NCBI GenBank assembly: GCA_020627785.1
Contig: JAHDGF010000004.1
Coordinates: 122,352 to 162,940, forward strand
DNA length: 40,589 nt
Origin: Saprospiraceae bacterium
GTDB lineage: Bacteria; Bacteroidota; Bacteroidia; Chitinophagales; Saprospiraceae
Direction of reading: 5' to 3'
Made by a program: the position numbers and the translations under genes. Shown here one piece after another: positions 26,533 to 33,644 of this stretch (the first letter of the stretch is position 1; each line of letters starts with the position of its first letter). The notes under the pieces were generated by a model that was not told the DNA's origin, searched no databases, and worked only from the letters and a program-made list of their open reading frames with translations.

Positions 26533-27357
26533 CTAAACAAAGATATCTGCAGGGATAGATTCAATTTTTTTATTTGTTAAAAGTACCGATAACATATGCT
26601 CAACGGCCTGCTTGCCTACCTTTTTTAGATCCAGGCTATATTCATTAACATATAAATCGATATGTTTTCGCATCACAGCTGGTTCCATTTCCTGGGCATT
26701 TTCTGAGATAAATGGCAAAGAGAGTCTTGGATTTTGATAGGCGTATTCAATGGAGGCCTTAATTAATTGTTGAATTTCATTTTTAATTTCTGGCTTCATT
26801 GACCTTTTTATGGCGATCCCTCCCAGTGGTATAGCCATTTTCGTTTTTTGCTCCCAAACAGCTCCAAGATCTGCAATTAAATGAAAGCCTCTCTCTTGGT
26901 AGGTAAACCGATTCTCATGTATGATTACTCCTGCGATACATTCTCCGGATAAAACTGAGGACTCAATATCAGAAAACAACATTTCTTTCTTGTCCTTAAT
27001 TTCTGGATAATTGTAATCTAATAAGAAATTGGCCGTTGTCCATTTTCCTGGTATTGCCACTGGATTCTTTTTTAGCTCGTCCGGACTAATTGGAGATTTG
27101 GAAATAAGTAAAGGTCCTACACCAAAGCCTAAAGCGGAACCAGAGCTCATCATTTGATAAGTATCTGCAAGATGGGCCCATGCATGAAAAGATAGTTTTG
27201 TTATATCTAAATCTCCCTGGAATGCCTGCTGATTTAGTCTTTCTACATCTTCTAAGCAAAGATTGAAAGAGTAATTGTGCTTAATCCTACCATGAATTAA
27301 GGCATCGAAAATGAAGGTATCATTGGGGCAGGGCGAAAATCCTAGGCTTAATTGCAT
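26533..27357 (-). CDS. mqnD: 1,4-dihydroxy-6-naphthoate synthase (futalosine menaquinone pathway)
   Basis: A 274-residue enzyme that converts cyclic de-hypoxanthinyl futalosine to 1,4-dihydroxy-6-naphthoate, a late step of the futalosine route to menaquinone. The N-terminus LGFSPCPNDTFIFDALIHG is diagnostic of MqnD, as against its paralogue MqnA. DITKLSFHAWAHL, GPLLISKSP and the HENRFTYQERG segment are in family order. The fold is a periplasmic-binding-protein-like cytoplasmic enzyme. It stands alone on the minus strand, divergent from the pseudouridine synthase by 50 bases; other mqn genes are not in the window. It indicates menaquinone-based respiration. Confidence 0.93.
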   Translation of the reverse strand: MQLSLGFSPCPNDTFIFDALIHGRIKHNYSFNLCLEDVERLNQQAFQGDLDITKLSFHAWAHLADTYQMMSSGSALGFGVGPLLISKSPISPDELKKNPVAIPGKWTTANFLLDYNYPEIKDKKEMLFSDIESSVLSGECIAGVIIHENRFTYQERGFHLIADLGAVWEQKTKMAIPLGGIAIKRSMKPEIKNEIQQLIKASIEYAYQNPRLSLPFISENAQEMEPAVMRKHIDLYVNEYSLDLKKVGKQAVEHMLSVLLTNKKIESIPADIFV

Positions 27358-27407
27358 ATATGTGGCTTGAATAACTTATACTTGTTCGATTCCAAAATTA
27401 AGAGAAT

Positions 27408-28103
27408 ATGAGATTTGAGGTTATATATGAGGACAATCATCTTATTGCAGTTAACAAACCGCCAGGCATTCTTGTTCAGCGAGATGATACCCAAGACCTA
27501 GCCATGTCAGATCTGGTTAAGAAATACATCAAAAAAAAGTACGAAAAACCAGGCGATGTTTTCTTGGGGACCATACATCGGATTGATCGCCCTGTTTCGG
27601 GAGTTACCCTTTATGCGCGAACTTCAAAAGGACTTTCTAGAATGAACGAGTTGTTCAGATCTCGGAATATTGACAAACAATACTTAGCCATGAGTCAATC
27701 TGTTCCAGAAAAACATGAAGGCAAGCTAGTCCACTATCTTGAAAAAGATGGCAAAAAGAACAAGGTGCATGTATATGCGAAGGCTAAAAACAATGCAAAA
27801 AAATCGGAAACACGATATCAACTCTTAAGTCGAATAAACAATGTCTATTGTTATTTAGTGAAACCAATCACAGGTAGACCTCATCAGATCAGAGCTCAAT
27901 TTGCCAGAATGGGCTGTTCATTGGTAGGAGATCTGAAATATGGCGCTACTTTGCCTTTAGAAGATCGGTCTATAGGATTGCATGCTTACTGCATGAATTT
28001 CATACATCCGATCAAAAAAACAGAAATTTCAATCAAGTGTTTGCCTGAAAATAGGCCTCCTTGGAATTTCTTTGACTTCACCGGCCTAGAATTCTTTGAA
28101 TAG
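27408..28103 (+). CDS. RluA-family RNA pseudouridine synthase
   Basis: A 231-residue enzyme that isomerises uridine to pseudouridine in rRNA or tRNA. The catalytic Asp lies in the motif HRIDRPVSGVTLYAR, the RluA-family form of HRLD. Other family blocks are FEVIYEDNHLIAVNKPPGILVQ and PITGRPHQIRAQFARMGCSLVGDLKYG. There is no N-terminal S4 domain. The exact target uridine cannot be inferred. The last codons of the gene contain the -33 element of the SRP RNA promoter. A near-match -7 box (TATACTTG, 27377-27384) lies 23 bases upstream of its ATG. Confidence 0.92.
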   Translation: MRFEVIYEDNHLIAVNKPPGILVQRDDTQDLAMSDLVKKYIKKKYEKPGDVFLGTIHRIDRPVSGVTLYARTSKGLSRMNELFRSRNIDKQYLAMSQSVPEKHEGKLVHYLEKDGKKNKVHVYAKAKNNAKKSETRYQLLSRINNVYCYLVKPITGRPHQIRAQFARMGCSLVGDLKYGATLPLEDRSIGLHAYCMNFIHPIKKTEISIKCLPENRPPWNFFDFTGLEFFE

Positions 28104-28125
28104 TTTTATTCAAATGCTACATTTG
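28095..28125 (+). promoter_or_regulatory. Promoter of the SRP RNA gene
   Basis: TTTG (28095-28098), 19 bases, then TACATTTG (28118-28125) is a complete Bacteroidota sigma-A promoter (TTTG-N19-TAnnTTTG). Transcription should start near 28131, exactly where the SRP RNA terminal stem begins. The -33 element lies inside the last codons of the pseudouridine synthase gene. Confidence 0.8.
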
Positions 28126-28130
28126 CAGCC

Positions 28131-28226
28131 GGTGAGGGCTATACGGTCAGCTCCTTTTGAATCCCCCCAGGGCAGAAATGCAGCAAGGGTAGAAAGTTGA
28201 GCGACTCGGTGTAGTTCCTCACTTTT
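28131..28226 (+). ncRNA. ffs: Signal recognition particle RNA, small bacterial (4.5S) type
   Basis: An RNA of about 95 bases. The conserved domain IV is clear: CCAGGGC, then a GAAA tetraloop closed by GCA/TGC (28171-28180), then AGCAAGGGTAG, the SRP signature that binds Ffh. The terminal stem is GTGAGG (28132-28137) with CCTCAC (28217-28222), extended inwards by CTATAC with GTGTAG, and followed by a T-run. The RNA works with Ffh and FtsY to insert membrane proteins. The tetraloop is GAAA instead of the more usual GGAA, still in the GNRA class. Exact ends are inferred from the stem and the promoter. Confidence 0.93.
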
Positions 28227-28245
28227 TAATTTAAATCCAATCCAA

Positions 28246-28902
28246 ATGAAATTTTTTATAGATACTGCCAATTTAGACCAAATTCAAGAGGCTAAAGAAT
28301 TGGGTATTCTTGATGGTGTTACGACCAATCCATCCTTGATGGCTAAAGAAGGTATTTCTGGACAAGACAACATTTTAAAACATTATGCCAAGATCTGTGA
28401 ATTGGTATCAGGGGATGTGAGTGCAGAAGTTATATCCACGGATTTTGAGGGAATGGTCAAGGAATTAGAAGTATTGAAAGAAATCGCTCCAAACATCGTC
28501 ATTAAGATTCCAATGATTTTAGATGGAGTAAAAGCACTTAGTTACTGTGCAGAAAGAGATATTAAAACCAATTGCACTTTAATATTCTCACCCGGACAAG
28601 CATTAATCGCTGCTAAAGCGGGTGCAACCTACATTTCTCCGTTTATTGGACGGATTGACGATATCACTTGGGATGGAGTGGACTTGGTTCGACAGATTGC
28701 TGAGATGTATGCAGTCCAAATGTTTGATACTGAAATCCTTGCAGCATCAATCAGGAATTCGAATCACATTGTACAAGCGGCAATTGCAGGAGCAGACGTG
28801 GTTACTTGTCCTTTGGCTCCAATTGTTGGATTATTAAAGCATCCTTTAACGGACATTGGTTTGGCGAAATTCTTAGCAGACCACAAGAAAGCGAATGCCT
28901 AA
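28246..28902 (+). CDS. fsa: Transaldolase-like fructose-6-phosphate aldolase
   Basis: A 218-residue class I aldolase of the short transaldolase (Fsa/MipB/TalC) group. The Schiff-base lysine is Lys87 in NIVIKIPM, and the N-terminal MKFFIDTANLDQIQEAKELG and GVTTNPSLMAKEG blocks are standard. Members either cleave fructose 6-phosphate or act as transaldolases in the pentose phosphate pathway; sequence alone does not settle which. It begins 20 bases after the SRP RNA with no promoter match of its own, so it may depend on read-through from the SRP RNA unit. Its stop is 1 base from that of the convergent phosphorylase gene. Confidence 0.9.
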   Translation: MKFFIDTANLDQIQEAKELGILDGVTTNPSLMAKEGISGQDNILKHYAKICELVSGDVSAEVISTDFEGMVKELEVLKEIAPNIVIKIPMILDGVKALSYCAERDIKTNCTLIFSPGQALIAAKAGATYISPFIGRIDDITWDGVDLVRQIAEMYAVQMFDTEILAASIRNSNHIVQAAIAGADVVTCPLAPIVGLLKHPLTDIGLAKFLADHKKANA

Positions 28903-28903
28903 A

Positions 28904-29746
28904 TCAGCTTTCTAAGGCTGTAATTTTTGATAAGGCCCATTCAATTAGTTTTTTCACAGAGGCAGATGGATCTGCACTGAAGGTACCTAGGTCTCTATTG
29001 GCTAATAATACATTCAAAGAGATGGCTCTGTGCCCTAATAATTTGGACATGCCATATATTCCTGCTGTTTCCATTTCTAAATTGGTAAGATTGAACCCAT
29101 CAAGCGTTTTTAATTTATTCAACCAATTTTTGGTCGGTTTTAATCGAATGGTTCTGTTTTGAGGTCCATAAAAGCCATTGGCTGTAACAGTCACTCCGGA
29201 ATGCACTTTGGGATCTTTGAAATGCTTGAATAAGTTTGGATCGACTTTCGTCAAATATGGATGGATTCCATTCAACTGAAGAGACATTTGCTGAAAAGCG
29301 TCTCCAGAATCATAAAAGTTCAATAATCCATCTGTACCAATAGCTGCCTCCGAGATGAGGAAAGAATCTAAAGCAATGGATTCTTGCAAGCAACCAGAGG
29401 TTCCGATTCTGATAAAATTTAAAGTTTTAAGCTCTTCCTTAATCTCCCTAGTTTCAAAATCAATATTAAATAAGGCATCAATTTCATTAAAAACAATATC
29501 AATGTTATCTGTGCCTATTCCTGTAGATATTACGCTTAAGCGCTTTCCTTTAAGTGTGCCAGTAATGGTTTTAAACTCTCGTTTATGTTTCGTTAATTCA
29601 ATATTATCAAAGTACGACGCAACCAAATCGACGCGGTCAGGATCACCTACAGTTATAATGGTTTTAGAAAGTTCACCTGGCTTAAGATCCAAGTGATAAA
29701 TGGAACCATCCGCATTTATGATTAATTCAGACTCAGGAATCTTCAT
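28904..29746 (-). CDS. Nucleoside phosphorylase (uridine phosphorylase-like)
   Basis: A 280-residue member of the PNP/UDP phosphorylase family, which splits a nucleoside with phosphate into base and ribose 1-phosphate. The phosphate-site motif is TVGDPDRV near residue 33, the ribose/phosphate loop is VISTGIGTDNIDIVFNE, and the late LEMETAGIYG motif binds ribose and base. RIGTSGCLQ fits the GTCG-type core. The substrate is uncertain; uridine is suggested by family resemblance. It is not MqnB (futalosine hydrolase), which is shorter, although mqnD is near. It converges with fsa and diverges from the ArsC-like gene by 42 bases. Confidence 0.85.
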   Translation of the reverse strand: MKIPESELIINADGSIYHLDLKPGELSKTIITVGDPDRVDLVASYFDNIELTKHKREFKTITGTLKGKRLSVISTGIGTDNIDIVFNEIDALFNIDFETREIKEELKTLNFIRIGTSGCLQESIALDSFLISEAAIGTDGLLNFYDSGDAFQQMSLQLNGIHPYLTKVDPNLFKHFKDPKVHSGVTVTANGFYGPQNRTIRLKPTKNWLNKLKTLDGFNLTNLEMETAGIYGMSKLLGHRAISLNVLLANRDLGTFSADPSASVKKLIEWALSKITALES

Positions 29747-29761
29747 ATTTTAATAGTCTTC

Positions 29762-29769
29762 TATCTTTG
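29762..29769 (+). promoter_or_regulatory. -7 box for the ArsC-like gene
   Basis: TATCTTTG matches TAnnTTTG exactly, 19 bases before the ATG at 29789. No clear -33 element is visible at the right spacing. Confidence 0.45.
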
Positions 29770-29788
29770 CTGCAATATATTTAAAAGA

Positions 29789-30133
29789 ATGAATAGAGCT
29801 TATATTTTATCTACTTGTAATACCTGTCAAAGAATTTTGAAGGAATCGGATTGGCCTTATGAGGTTCAGGATATTAAGGAGAAGCACATTGATGCAAAGA
29901 CCCTCGATCAATTGAAAAAAGTTATCGGAAGTTATGAAGGACTTTTTAATAAGAGAGCCATGAAATACCGTTCCATGGGATTAAATGAAATGGATTTAAC
30001 TGAGAAACAATTTAGAAGTCATATACTGAAAGAATATACCTTTCTTAAAAGACCAGTATTCATTTTGGAAGAACAAGTATTTGCAGGGAATGCGAAGAAG
30101 ACGGTTGCAGCCTTAGTGGAGGCTCTGCCATAA
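29789..30133 (+). CDS. ArsC/Spx family thioredoxin-fold protein
   Basis: A 114-residue protein of the ArsC/Spx/YffB family. The N-terminal CNTC (Cys10, Cys13) aligns with the redox or catalytic cysteine region, followed by the family segment LFNKRAMKYR and the closing FLKRPVFILEEQVFAGN. Classical arsenate reductase has a single catalytic Cys with downstream arginines. Here the CxxC plus the lack of any ars operon suggest a general thiol role rather than arsenate detoxification (inference). It converges with the next gene with only 4 bases between stops. Confidence 0.8.
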   Translation: MNRAYILSTCNTCQRILKESDWPYEVQDIKEKHIDAKTLDQLKKVIGSYEGLFNKRAMKYRSMGLNEMDLTEKQFRSHILKEYTFLKRPVFILEEQVFAGNAKKTVAALVEALP

Positions 30134-30137
30134 ATCT

Positions 30138-30629
30138 TTATTCACAGAGAAGGGTAATAAACTCCGTGTTGATGATATTACTTTCATTTAGCGCTCGGTC
30201 AAATAATTGAACGCTTAAGTCAAATTCATTGGTTGGGAAATCTGCGGGACTGCTACAGGGAGGGATCGCATCTTCAAAAATGCAACAAGTTGTGTATATC
30301 TTTAATTCAATGGTGCCTTCGATGCCATTGCTTGCTCCAGGTTCAGGAACCTTCGGAGCTTTAAATCGATCATATATATTACCTGTTCGATTGTCTGTTA
30401 CAATAATGTCGAATTCATTAGAGGACGGTTCGTTTCCAATATCCCCATCTCCATCTCTAAATTTGAAGATCAAAATTAGCGAATCAGTCAAGAGATTGCT
30501 TTGTACCATAGTAGTTGTACTCATGCCCATGTACTCTATTTCAGGGATATCCGGAAAATCTGGGGCAATGGAACAACCATAGATTAACAATAAAAGTAAA
30601 TAAGAACAGTATTTATGTTTTTTTTGCAC
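30138..30629 (-). CDS. Hypothetical lipoprotein
   Basis: A 163-residue predicted lipoprotein: basic N-terminus, hydrophobic run, then IYGC with Cys19. The mature part has an acidic DGDGDIG loop and several cysteines (TTCCIF, PPCSS). It resembles the many short Bacteroidota lipoproteins of unknown role; I cannot name a function. The start codon is GTG at 30629-30627, with an in-frame TAA 9 bases upstream, so no earlier start is possible. Its start lies 2 bases from the start of the divergent LuxE-like gene, so promoters for both must lie inside each other's coding sequence. Confidence 0.7.
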   Translation of the reverse strand: MQKKHKYCSYLLLLLIYGCSIAPDFPDIPEIEYMGMSTTTMVQSNLLTDSLILIFKFRDGDGDIGNEPSSNEFDIIVTDNRTGNIYDRFKAPKVPEPGASNGIEGTIELKIYTTCCIFEDAIPPCSSPADFPTNEFDLSVQLFDRALNESNIINTEFITLLCE

Positions 30630-30631
30630 TA

Positions 30632-31621
30632 ATGTTTACGTCTGATAATTTAAAATCAAGAGTTCTAGAGCTTTTTAACGATGACTCCTCCAAAGATGAG
30701 TTAATATTGGATATTTTTCAATATCAATGCAGGAATAATCCTCTACTCAGAAGTTTTGTAGACAAGACTGGAAGAAATCAGAATCCTACTGCAATAAATG
30801 AATTAAGTTTTTTGCCGATTTCCTTTTTTAAATCTGAAACTATTAAAACTGGGTCTTGGGTAGAAGAACGCATCTTTCAATCCAGCGGAACAACTGGGAC
30901 GAATACATCCAAACATTTCGTCAATGATCTTGGATGGTATCACACCATCGCTCAGAAAATATTTCAGGACCATGTGTGTCAGCTTGGAGATGTACTCATT
31001 GTCGGTCTACTGCCCAATTATTTAGAACGGGGCAATAGTTCCTTGGTCAATATGGTCAAGAATTTTATGGATCAGTCGGATCAAAAGCCTGCGTTTTATT
31101 TAAATGATTTTGAAGGCATCATGCATTTGCTTCAAGCGCAAAAACTAGCCAATAATAAGACCATTTTATTCGGAGTAAGTTACGCCTTACTAGATTTAGC
31201 TGCTACTAATGTTTGGGATGACCCACAATTAACCATTATTGAGACTGGTGGTATGAAAGGCCGGCGAAAAGAAATGGTGAGATCAGAATTACACGCAGAA
31301 ATCAATAAAGGATTCCCTTCTAGTCCAATTTATTCAGAATATGGAATGACTGAATTATTATCTCAGGCTTATGCAAAAGGAAATGAGTTTAACCAATCCA
31401 AGACAATGGAAGTTTTCATCACAGAATTGAATGATCCCTTTTACGAACAGCAACCGGGAAAGACTGGACGAATAAATATCATCGACCTGGCTAACATCGA
31501 TACTTGTGCCTTTATATCGACGGATGATCTTGGACGAAAATTAACGGATGATACTTTTCAGGTACTCGGTAGAATAGATAATAGCTTGTTCCGTGGTTGT
31601 AATCTATTGTATACTTCTTAA
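30632..31621 (+). CDS. LuxE/PaaK-like acyl-protein synthetase
   Basis: A 329-residue member of the ANL superfamily, LuxE branch. The ATP-binding loop is SSGTTGTNTSKH (residues 84-95). The adenylate motif is YSEYGMTELLSQAYA, and the hinge region is DLGRK followed by VLGRIDNSLFRGCNLLY. LuxE activates fatty acids as acyl-AMP and passes them to a cysteine; no luciferase or reductase genes are near, so the role is not bioluminescence. It probably activates an acyl or aryl acid for an unknown acceptor. The start at 30632 is chosen because the frame upstream lies inside the divergent lipoprotein gene. Its stop overlaps that of the amidase gene by 4 bases. Confidence 0.8.
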   Translation: MFTSDNLKSRVLELFNDDSSKDELILDIFQYQCRNNPLLRSFVDKTGRNQNPTAINELSFLPISFFKSETIKTGSWVEERIFQSSGTTGTNTSKHFVNDLGWYHTIAQKIFQDHVCQLGDVLIVGLLPNYLERGNSSLVNMVKNFMDQSDQKPAFYLNDFEGIMHLLQAQKLANNKTILFGVSYALLDLAATNVWDDPQLTIIETGGMKGRRKEMVRSELHAEINKGFPSSPIYSEYGMTELLSQAYAKGNEFNQSKTMEVFITELNDPFYEQQPGKTGRINIIDLANIDTCAFISTDDLGRKLTDDTFQVLGRIDNSLFRGCNLLYTS

Positions 31622-32829
31622 GGCTTGAAAGTCGCTAAACCATCACCCAGCCAAGTAGCCAAGGCCTGTCGATTCTGTGGTAGCAAGAATCGTTTTTGAT
31701 CCGCTTTGTTTCTAATGTTTCCAAGTTCTACCAAAATTGCGGTTGGGTGGGTAGTACGCACCATATATAAATTACGTGAGCGAACAAAACCCGCATAACC
31801 ACGTCCTTTTTGATGTTGTTCATATTTTGACTTAAAAGTCTTCTGCATCTGATGAGCCAATTTCTGTCCCTTTGTACCATCCTTGTAGTAATAGAAGAAT
31901 ACATCTTGTCTTTTCTGTTCTGCTCTTGAATCAATATGAACCATGATGGCGTATTGTTCTGTTATTCCTTTGGCCTTATATTTTTTATGTAGTTGATTTA
32001 TATTTTTTGATCTCTGCTCAAGTCTTCTCAACTGTTTTCCAGGCATTGGGTATTTACCCATGGATAATTCTGTTCGATCGCACTCTAGGTATTTATCTTC
32101 TCTTATGCCGTCGTTTGGATCTTGAATAATGATGTGAACTGTTGCGCTTCTTTCCATCAAATACCTGGCTAGTCTTAGGGTGACGTCATAGGCATATTCA
32201 TCTTCACACATCACGGTAGGGCAGGTTAGGCATTGTGCTCCCGGATCTGGACCACCATGACCACTCACTAAGTAGTATACTTTATTTTTTAGTGTATGAT
32301 CTTTAATCAATACTTGTTCATGAGTTTTTCCGAATATTGGCTCTAAAACATAGGCCGCATCTTCTTTCTTCTTACCAGGAGCAGCTGTGGCAGAAGTCTC
32401 AGTTGTTCTAAAACAGGCAATAAGATCATAGGGAACCCAAAGCTTTTTGGATTGAATGTAACTTTCATCTAGGACCTTAAGGGTTGCCAATGCATCATTA
32501 TATTCCTTTATCGCCACTGCTTGATCCCAATCTTTAATATTTAAAGTTGATCTTATGCTCCGGCCGTTATAATCATAAATTTTAACTGGTAGTTTATAAT
32601 CTCTATCAATATGAAGCGCATCAGATTCTTTCATATTGTTTAACTCGTAAAATCTTTCTCTATTACAAGTATTGTTGGTAATCTGGAATCTTCTCAACAA
32701 AGAGAAAACACCATCACCTCTTTTAGCTTTAACGATAAAATCACTTGGAGCGTCTGATACTATAGGGGAGGAGCCAAAACTTTGGCAGGCAAAGACCAGA
32801 CTTAAAATTGTAAATGTTAATCGGAACAT
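31618..32829 (-). CDS. Zinc N-acetylmuramoyl-L-alanine amidase (Amidase_3)
   Basis: A 403-residue exported cell-wall hydrolase that cuts the bond between MurNAc and L-Ala. After a signal peptide (about residues 1-19) comes a degenerate LysM-like segment (about 31-85, VKAKRGDGVFSLLRRF). The catalytic domain runs from about 184 to the end. Zinc ligands appear as His191 (SGHGG), Glu209 or Glu211 (CEDEYAYD) and His298 (MVHIDSR), and the catalytic glutamate is Glu369 (VELGNIRN). The loop between the first two ligands carries three cysteines (CLTCPTVMC). It is divergent from ccmB across 151 bases and has its own promoter. Confidence 0.88.
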   Translation of the reverse strand: MFRLTFTILSLVFACQSFGSSPIVSDAPSDFIVKAKRGDGVFSLLRRFQITNNTCNRERFYELNNMKESDALHIDRDYKLPVKIYDYNGRSIRSTLNIKDWDQAVAIKEYNDALATLKVLDESYIQSKKLWVPYDLIACFRTTETSATAAPGKKKEDAAYVLEPIFGKTHEQVLIKDHTLKNKVYYLVSGHGGPDPGAQCLTCPTVMCEDEYAYDVTLRLARYLMERSATVHIIIQDPNDGIREDKYLECDRTELSMGKYPMPGKQLRRLEQRSKNINQLHKKYKAKGITEQYAIMVHIDSRAEQKRQDVFFYYYKDGTKGQKLAHQMQKTFKSKYEQHQKGRGYAGFVRSRNLYMVRTTHPTAILVELGNIRNKADQKRFLLPQNRQALATWLGDGLATFKP

Positions 32830-32876
32830 CTTCGGTTACTTAGGATATATTAATATAAATCGGAATACGTATTATA

Positions 32877-32905
32877 CAAATTTACAAATAATTACATATT
32901 ACAAA
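32877..32905 (-). promoter_or_regulatory. Promoter of the amidase gene
   Basis: On the minus strand TTTG (32905-32902), 17 bases and TAAATTTG (32884-32877, exact TAnnTTTG) lie 48 bases upstream of the ATG. The spacing is slightly short of the usual 19. The -33 element lies inside a perfect inverted repeat. Confidence 0.55.
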
Positions 32906-32917
32906 ATATTGTAATAT
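32896..32917. promoter_or_regulatory. Perfect inverted repeat, candidate operator
   Basis: ATATTACAA (32896-32904), 4 bases, then TTGTAATAT (32909-32917) is a perfect 9-bp dyad between the divergent amidase and ccmB genes. It covers the amidase -33 element and lies 40 bases upstream of the ccmB -7 box, a typical operator position. The binding protein is unknown. Confidence 0.45.
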
Positions 32918-32957
32918 AATATTTTTGCACTTTTTCACGCTATTTAACGAATTGGGG

Positions 32958-32965
32958 TAATTTTG
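32958..32965 (+). promoter_or_regulatory. -7 box for ccmB
   Basis: TAATTTTG matches TAnnTTTG exactly, 15 bases before the ATG at 32981. No matching -33 TTTG at the right distance. Confidence 0.45.
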
Positions 32966-32980
32966 TGCTGAATATATAGG

Positions 32981-33631
32981 ATGGAGCGGATCATTGGCAT
33001 CATAAAAAAGGAGGTATTGTTAGACTTAAAACAAAAGCATTTAGTCTTTGCTCTTCTATTATATGTCATCTGTAATTGCTTTATAGCCTACAAAGCCTTC
33101 AACGTACTTCCAAAGGTGACTTGGAATGCTACCGTCCTGTTGATCTTCTTATTTGTTGGCTTGAATACGATTCTTAAGAGTTTTTCAAGTCGATATAAGA
33201 ACAGACAACTGTTTTATTACTCCTACTACAATCCGGTCGAATTGTTAGTTGCTACCTTAATCTATAATTTTTGTTTGTTATTTATTTTGTCGGTTGCCAT
33301 CGTCGGGACCTTGGGTTTATTTGCAGGCATTGAGATACAGAATATTGGATTGTACCTCAGCTCAATGGCTTTGGGCAGCTTAGGGGTAAGTATTTTATTT
33401 AGTTTTATTTCATTGTTGTCCATTAAGTCTAATAGCAATACAACCATATTCAGCATTTTGGCCTTGCCATTGGCTTTACCATTCATGTTTTTAATGTTGA
33501 AAATTAATGCAGTTGCGCTGGGTTTGATTTTTGATTCCACAGTGATGAATGACATCTATATTTTTATTGGTTTGATTTTGATGTTTTTCTCACTTTCATT
33601 GATCTCATTTCCTACCTTGTGGAAGTCTTAA
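32981..33631 (+). CDS. ccmB: Heme exporter permease CcmB
   Basis: A 216-residue membrane protein with about six hydrophobic segments. The N-terminus IIKKEVLLDLKQKHLV and the length fit CcmB, the permease of the CcmAB transporter in system I cytochrome c maturation. The ATPase CcmA is not in the window. In E. coli CcmAB releases holo-CcmE from CcmC. It is 13 bases upstream of ccmC in the same operon. Confidence 0.85.
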   Translation: MERIIGIIKKEVLLDLKQKHLVFALLLYVICNCFIAYKAFNVLPKVTWNATVLLIFLFVGLNTILKSFSSRYKNRQLFYYSYYNPVELLVATLIYNFCLLFILSVAIVGTLGLFAGIEIQNIGLYLSSMALGSLGVSILFSFISLLSIKSNSNTTIFSILALPLALPFMFLMLKINAVALGLIFDSTVMNDIYIFIGLILMFFSLSLISFPTLWKS

Positions 33632-33644
33632 AGCACACTTCAAA

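Noticed and set aside
28904..29746. Futalosine hydrolase MqnB because mqnD is close
   Set aside because: The protein has the size and GDPDRV/METAGIYG motifs of phosphorolytic nucleoside phosphorylases, not of the shorter MqnB.
29789..30133. Arsenic resistance gene
   Set aside because: No arsR, arsB or acr3 nearby, and the CNTC motif fits general ArsC/Spx family members.
30515..30631. Longer LuxE-like protein starting at 30515
   Set aside because: The extension lies inside the divergent lipoprotein gene and has no resemblance to the family.
30632..31621. Part of a bioluminescence (lux) system
   Set aside because: No luxA, luxB, luxC or luxD nearby; only the acyl-protein synthetase family is shared.
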